A DNA stretch of 25,769 bases from JBHIBA01 sp046758845 (GTDB lineage Bacteria > UBA8248 > JACPRG01 > G963555815): contig JBHIBA010000032.1 of the NCBI GenBank assembly GCA_046758845.1, forward strand, positions 1 through 25,769, read 5' to 3'. Shown here piece after piece: positions 23,140 through 25,769 of this stretch. Every line of letters starts with the position of its first letter. The stretch's first letter is position 1. The notes under the pieces are model-generated. The model was not told where the DNA came from and did no database searches. It was given only the letters and a program-made list of their open reading frames with translations. The translations under genes were made by a program, and so were the position numbers.

Positions 23140-23353
23140 CTAGTGTCGTGACCCGGAAATTTGCGAAATAAGTTCGTGCCTTCGGGAAGGTCGTGTGCCA
23201 CTGGCAGCTTGCCTGCCAGTGCCCCCTTTTGGATTCTTTGAAGGCCAAGTGCAGGCACGGGCGGACGAGAGGTCACCGACCCCAAGCCGCCCGTGGCGCC
23301 CCCCATCCACGGATACCACACATGTTCAACGAATTCCTGGGACGCGACACTAG
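23140..23353. mobile_element. MITE-like element, TA-flanked, about 214 bp
   Basis: The ends are imperfect inverted repeats. CTAGTGTCGTGACCCGG at the left (from 23140) and the reverse complement of the right end (to 23353) match at 19 of 24 positions, with the outer 9 perfect (CTAGTGTCG and CGACACTAG). Each end carries a TA (23141-23142 and 23351-23352), as expected for IS630/Tc1-mariner-type target duplication. There is no transposase frame. Inside are two perfect 9-bp stems, CACTGGCAG/CTGCCAGTG (23199-23221) and CACGGGCGG/CCGCCCGTG (23256-23295). The right end forms the stop codon of the DUF255 gene. Confidence 0.65.
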
Positions 23354-25419
23354 CCGTCCAGAAGCTTCGCGAACAGATCCAGGTCGTGAGTCGGGGATTG
23401 GCAGGTGAAGTTCTCGCAGACGTACGCCGTGGTTTTCCCGTCCAGCCGGGTCTTTCCCGCCAGCAGCGGGACCTCCTGCCCCACTGCCTCGGCGTCGGCT
23501 TCTGGGTCCAGGAGCGCCAGGACCTTGTTGGGCAGATACCTTCGGTGGACCTCCCGCAAGAGACTTTGTGTCTCTTCCGCTCCGGGGGGACCGACGAGGG
23601 CGATCTCCTTCGGGGTGTCCAGATAGAAGTCCAGGGCGACCAGGAAGCGCGAGAATCCCGCCGGCGCCTTCTCCATCATGAGCCGGAAAACCCGCATCAA
23701 TTCGACGCCCTTTTGTTTGAGCCCCCCTTCCCCGGTCAGTATGCCCAGGCGCAAAAGGGCTCCGGCGGCAACGGCGTTTCCGGAAGGGATGGCCCCGTCG
23801 ATTCCGCTCCTGGCGCGGGTGATGAGTTGTTCATGGTCTTTCCCGGTGAAATAAAACCCGCCCTCTCGTTCGTCCCAGAAATGCTCGATAAGGACCCCCA
23901 TCCATCGCTTCGCTTCCCGAAGCCAGCGGAGGTTGAACGTGGTTTCATACAGGTCCAGCAGTCCCGCCGCCAGGAAGGCATAGTCGTCCAGATAGGCGTT
24001 CAGCTTGCTCCGGCCGTCCCGGTGGGTCCGTAGGAGCAACCCGTCCTGGCTCATCTCGGACAGAACGAAGTGGGCCGCTTTTTCAGCCGCTTCGGCATAA
24101 CGCGGGTCCTCCAGCACCTGCGCCCCCGAGCACATGGCGGTGATCATCAGACCGTTCCAGCTGGTCAAGACCTTGTCGTCGAGACCCGGTTTCACCCGCG
24201 GTTCCCGGACTGCGAGCATCCTCCGCTTCGCTTCCGCGAGCTTCCCGCCGGCCTCGTCGGCCGTCATCCCGAGTTCCCCGGCGACTTCCTCCAGGGGCCG
24301 GTCCACGTGAAGGATGCTGGTCCCGTGCTCGAAGTTCCCGTCCCCGGTTACTCCGTAGTAGCGACAAAAAAGCTCCGCCGTCCCGTCCTCCAGGTGTTCC
24401 TGGATCTCTTCGGGACGCCAGACGAAGAACTTCCCTTCTACCCCCTCGCTGTCGGCATCTTGGGTGGAATAGAAGGGACCGCGGGGGTCCTGCATCTCCC
24501 GCAGGACGTAATCCAGGGTTTCCCTGGCCACCTGGGCGTAGAAATCACTGCCCGTGGCCTGGTAGGCCTCCAGGTAGACGGGCGTCAGGAGGGCGTTGTC
24601 ATAAAGCATCTTCTCGAAGTGGGGGACCAGCCAGCGCTCGTCCGTGGAATAGCGGTGGAACCCTCCGCCCAGCTGGTCGTACATCCCCCCGCGGCCCATG
24701 TGCGTCAGCGTCTTCTCGACCATCTGGAGAAGGTTCTGCCGGCCCGTCTTCCGCCAGGCCCGCAGGAGGAGCAAAAGGCTCATGCTGGGCGGGAACTTGG
24801 GGGCGCCGCCGAATCCTCCGTAGCGTTCTTCGAACCGGCCTTCCAGCTCCCGCACCGCCTGGTGGATCAGGCCTTCGGTCAGCAGGTCTGAGGACGCGTG
24901 GACCCGGGCCAGACTCTGGAGATTTCGCGTGATCTGCTCGGCGCTTTTCTCGATTTGGTCCCGGCGGTCGCGGTAGATCTCACTGAGGGTGAGCAAAACC
25001 CGCTTGAAACCCGGCCGGCCGAAGCGGTCGTCCGGGGGAAAATACGTCCCGCCATAAAAAGGGCGCAGGTCCGGGGAGAGAAACACCGTCATGGGCCATC
25101 CTCCGGAGCCCGTCAGCATCTGGACGGCGTGCATGTAGATGTCGTCCAGGTCGGGACGCTCCTCCCGGTCCACCTTAATGTTGATGAAATGCTCGTTCAT
25201 GATCGCCGCGATCCCTTCGTTCTCGAAGGATTCGTGCTCCATGACGTGGCACCAGTGGCAGGCCGAGTAACCGATGCTCAGGAGAATCGGTCTGTCCTCC
25301 CTGCGGGCGCGCCCGATGGCCTCCTCGCCCCAGGCATACCAATCCACTGGGTTGTGGGCGTGCTGCAAGAGGTAGGGGCTCGTTTCGTGGATGAGACGGT
25401 TGGTGCGCTTGTCTTTCAT
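23350..25419 (-). CDS. DUF255 thioredoxin-domain protein (YyaL/SPATA20 family)
   Basis: The 689-residue protein has an N-terminal thioredoxin-like domain with the family hallmarks NRLIHETSPYLLQHAHNPVDWY and SIGYSACHWCHVMEHESFE, where CHWC is the redox motif. VDREERPDLDDIYM and GSGGWPMTVFLSPD follow. The remainder is an alpha/alpha-barrel like N-acylglucosamine epimerases/glycosidases: YGGFGGAPKFPPSM, GGMYDQLGGGFHRYSTDERWLVPHFEKMLYDNA, FYSTQDADSEGVEGKFFVW, and KVLTSWNGLMI. The length is normal, so it is complete. The biochemical role of the family is not settled. On the minus strand GGAG lies 6 bases before the ATG at 25419. The stop TAG overlaps the end of the MITE-like element, so the exact C-terminus may have been set by that insertion. 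Confidence 0.95.
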   Translation of the reverse strand: MKDKRTNRLIHETSPYLLQHAHNPVDWYAWGEEAIGRARREDRPILLSIGYSACHWCHVMEHESFENEGIAAIMNEHFINIKVDREERPDLDDIYMHAVQMLTGSGGWPMTVFLSPDLRPFYGGTYFPPDDRFGRPGFKRVLLTLSEIYRDRRDQIEKSAEQITRNLQSLARVHASSDLLTEGLIHQAVRELEGRFEERYGGFGGAPKFPPSMSLLLLLRAWRKTGRQNLLQMVEKTLTHMGRGGMYDQLGGGFHRYSTDERWLVPHFEKMLYDNALLTPVYLEAYQATGSDFYAQVARETLDYVLREMQDPRGPFYSTQDADSEGVEGKFFVWRPEEIQEHLEDGTAELFCRYYGVTGDGNFEHGTSILHVDRPLEEVAGELGMTADEAGGKLAEAKRRMLAVREPRVKPGLDDKVLTSWNGLMITAMCSGAQVLEDPRYAEAAEKAAHFVLSEMSQDGLLLRTHRDGRSKLNAYLDDYAFLAAGLLDLYETTFNLRWLREAKRWMGVLIEHFWDEREGGFYFTGKDHEQLITRARSGIDGAIPSGNAVAAGALLRLGILTGEGGLKQKGVELMRVFRLMMEKAPAGFSRFLVALDFYLDTPKEIALVGPPGAEETQSLLREVHRRYLPNKVLALLDPEADAEAVGQEVPLLAGKTRLDGKTTAYVCENFTCQSPTHDLDLFAKLLDG

Positions 25420-25769
25420 CGGAATCTCCAGCCGGAGAAGGAGAGGGTGACGTAGTGTGGAAGAGGGTCCCCGCAGGGTTCTCCCTGCTGATGCCCCTTC
25501 TTTTTTATCTTATCCTGAAAACGCGAATTCGCGAGGGCGTCGGGGAGGGAAACGGCTGGATTGGGGAGGGTGACTCTCCCAGGCGGCTGCCCGGCTCTTC
25601 TATGAGAGACCCCCTTTTGTTTTCTGCGGGGGCGCTTTTTGGGCACTGGCGTGCCGGCCGGACTGCGGTTGGAGACGTGTCTGCTCAAGGCGAGCGTCTT
25701 TGGCGCACACCTTTCGAGAGGTGATTCACCAGGCACGCCAGTGCGGAAACCTGACGCGGTGCGTCCGCC
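25420..25769. other. 350-bp intergenic segment to the window end
   Basis: No credible gene is seen. The segment holds a GCAGGG-TTCT-CCCTGC hairpin (25473-25488) with a T-run 11 bases beyond it, a CGCGAATTCGCG palindrome (25522-25533) and copy C of the 102-bp element. It is the upstream region of the DUF255 gene on the minus strand. Confidence 0.6.
25643..25744 (-). repeat. 102-bp inverted-repeat element, copy C
   Basis: The ends GCACTGGCGTGCC (25643-25655) and GGCACGCCAGTGC (25732-25744) are perfect 13-bp inverted repeats, the best preserved of the three copies. Read on the minus strand it matches copy A at 87 of 102 positions. Both flanks are conserved; the GGACGC-ACC-GCGTC flank runs to the window edge. 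On its own strand it lies 223 bases before the DUF255 start. Confidence 0.8.

Larger units (their letters stand above)
22396..23349. other. Gene-poor, repeat-rich region of about 950 bp
   Basis: None of the short frames here (for example 22655-22876 or 22913-23248) has a credible protein or ribosome site. It contains the leader of the exported protein (minus strand), a TGCGTC/GACGCA inverted repeat at 22619-22645, a CTGCCC/GGGCAG hairpin near 22723-22739, a cloverleaf-like palindrome (22843-22913), a palindrome matching the one before purH (23032-23060), and a MITE-like element (23140-23353). It may be a graveyard of small mobile elements. Confidence 0.65.

Noticed and set aside
23199..23230. 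Intrinsic terminator
   Set aside because: The perfect 9-bp stem is followed by CCCCCTTTT, but it lies inside the MITE-like element and no gene ends nearby in that direction.
25522..25533. CGCGAATTCGCG palindrome as an operator
   Set aside because: A perfect 12-bp palindrome in GC-rich DNA can arise by chance, and no second copy or regulator gene supports it.
1..25769. CRISPR arrays, tRNA or rRNA genes
   Set aside because: No regularly spaced repeats, tRNA cloverleaf signatures or rRNA sequence were seen on either strand.

Overview
The window is high-GC bacterial chromosome, and nearly all of it is housekeeping genes. HflK/HflC, a Tat-exported MsrP-type reductase and a putative lipoprotein peptidase suggest a Gram-negative (diderm) cell. 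TTG starts recur (panE-like, acpS, the radical SAM gene, hflK), and intergenic spaces are full of palindromic repeats. GatA/GatB, FolE2 and a LysRS-like EpmA fit a deep-branching, probably uncultivated phylum (NC10/Nitrospirota/Acidobacteriota-like), but no rRNA or tRNA is present and the phylum is a guess.

Layout. 105-1685 is purH. 1747-4012 is a two-gene, AT-richer cassette: a TSPPY-type DNA methyltransferase overlapping a PD-(D/E)XK-like protein, most likely an acquired restriction-modification pair. 4019-7922 is a folate block (folC, folP, folE2), followed closely by a ketopantoate reductase-like gene and an EpmA-type lysyl transferase carrying a LysRS-like N-terminal half. 10346-11748 holds an M28 peptidase whose 3' end runs about 280 bp into the convergent acpS. 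12009-14409 carries msrP and an uncharacterised radical SAM enzyme. 14890-20405 carries hflK, hflC, a small membrane-anchored unknown, gatA and gatB. 20683-21687 is a Gfo/Idh/MocA oxidoreductase. 21754-22395 (minus) is a small exported Gly/Ala-rich protein. About 950 bp of repeat-rich, gene-poor DNA follows, and then a complete DUF255/thioredoxin-domain (YyaL/SPATA20) gene on the minus strand.

The most unusual material is non-coding. (i) A 101-102 bp element with 13-bp terminal inverted repeats and conserved flanks occurs three times (5691-5792, 14664-14764, 25643-25744), each time in sense orientation upstream of a gene. (ii) A second repeat of about 84 bp occurs twice in the same intergenic blocks. 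(iii) A 214-bp MITE-like element flanked by TA (23140-23353) ends exactly in the stop codon of the DUF255 gene. (iv) Several large perfect palindromes are also present. No CRISPR array, tRNA, rRNA or transposase gene was found.

Many of the genes are one-carbon/folate, translation and membrane quality-control functions: PurH uses 10-formyl-tetrahydrofolate, and FolE2, FolP and FolC make and glutamylate folates. The R-M cassette sits directly between purH and folC, and folC's start codon lies within or at the edge of the inserted DNA.
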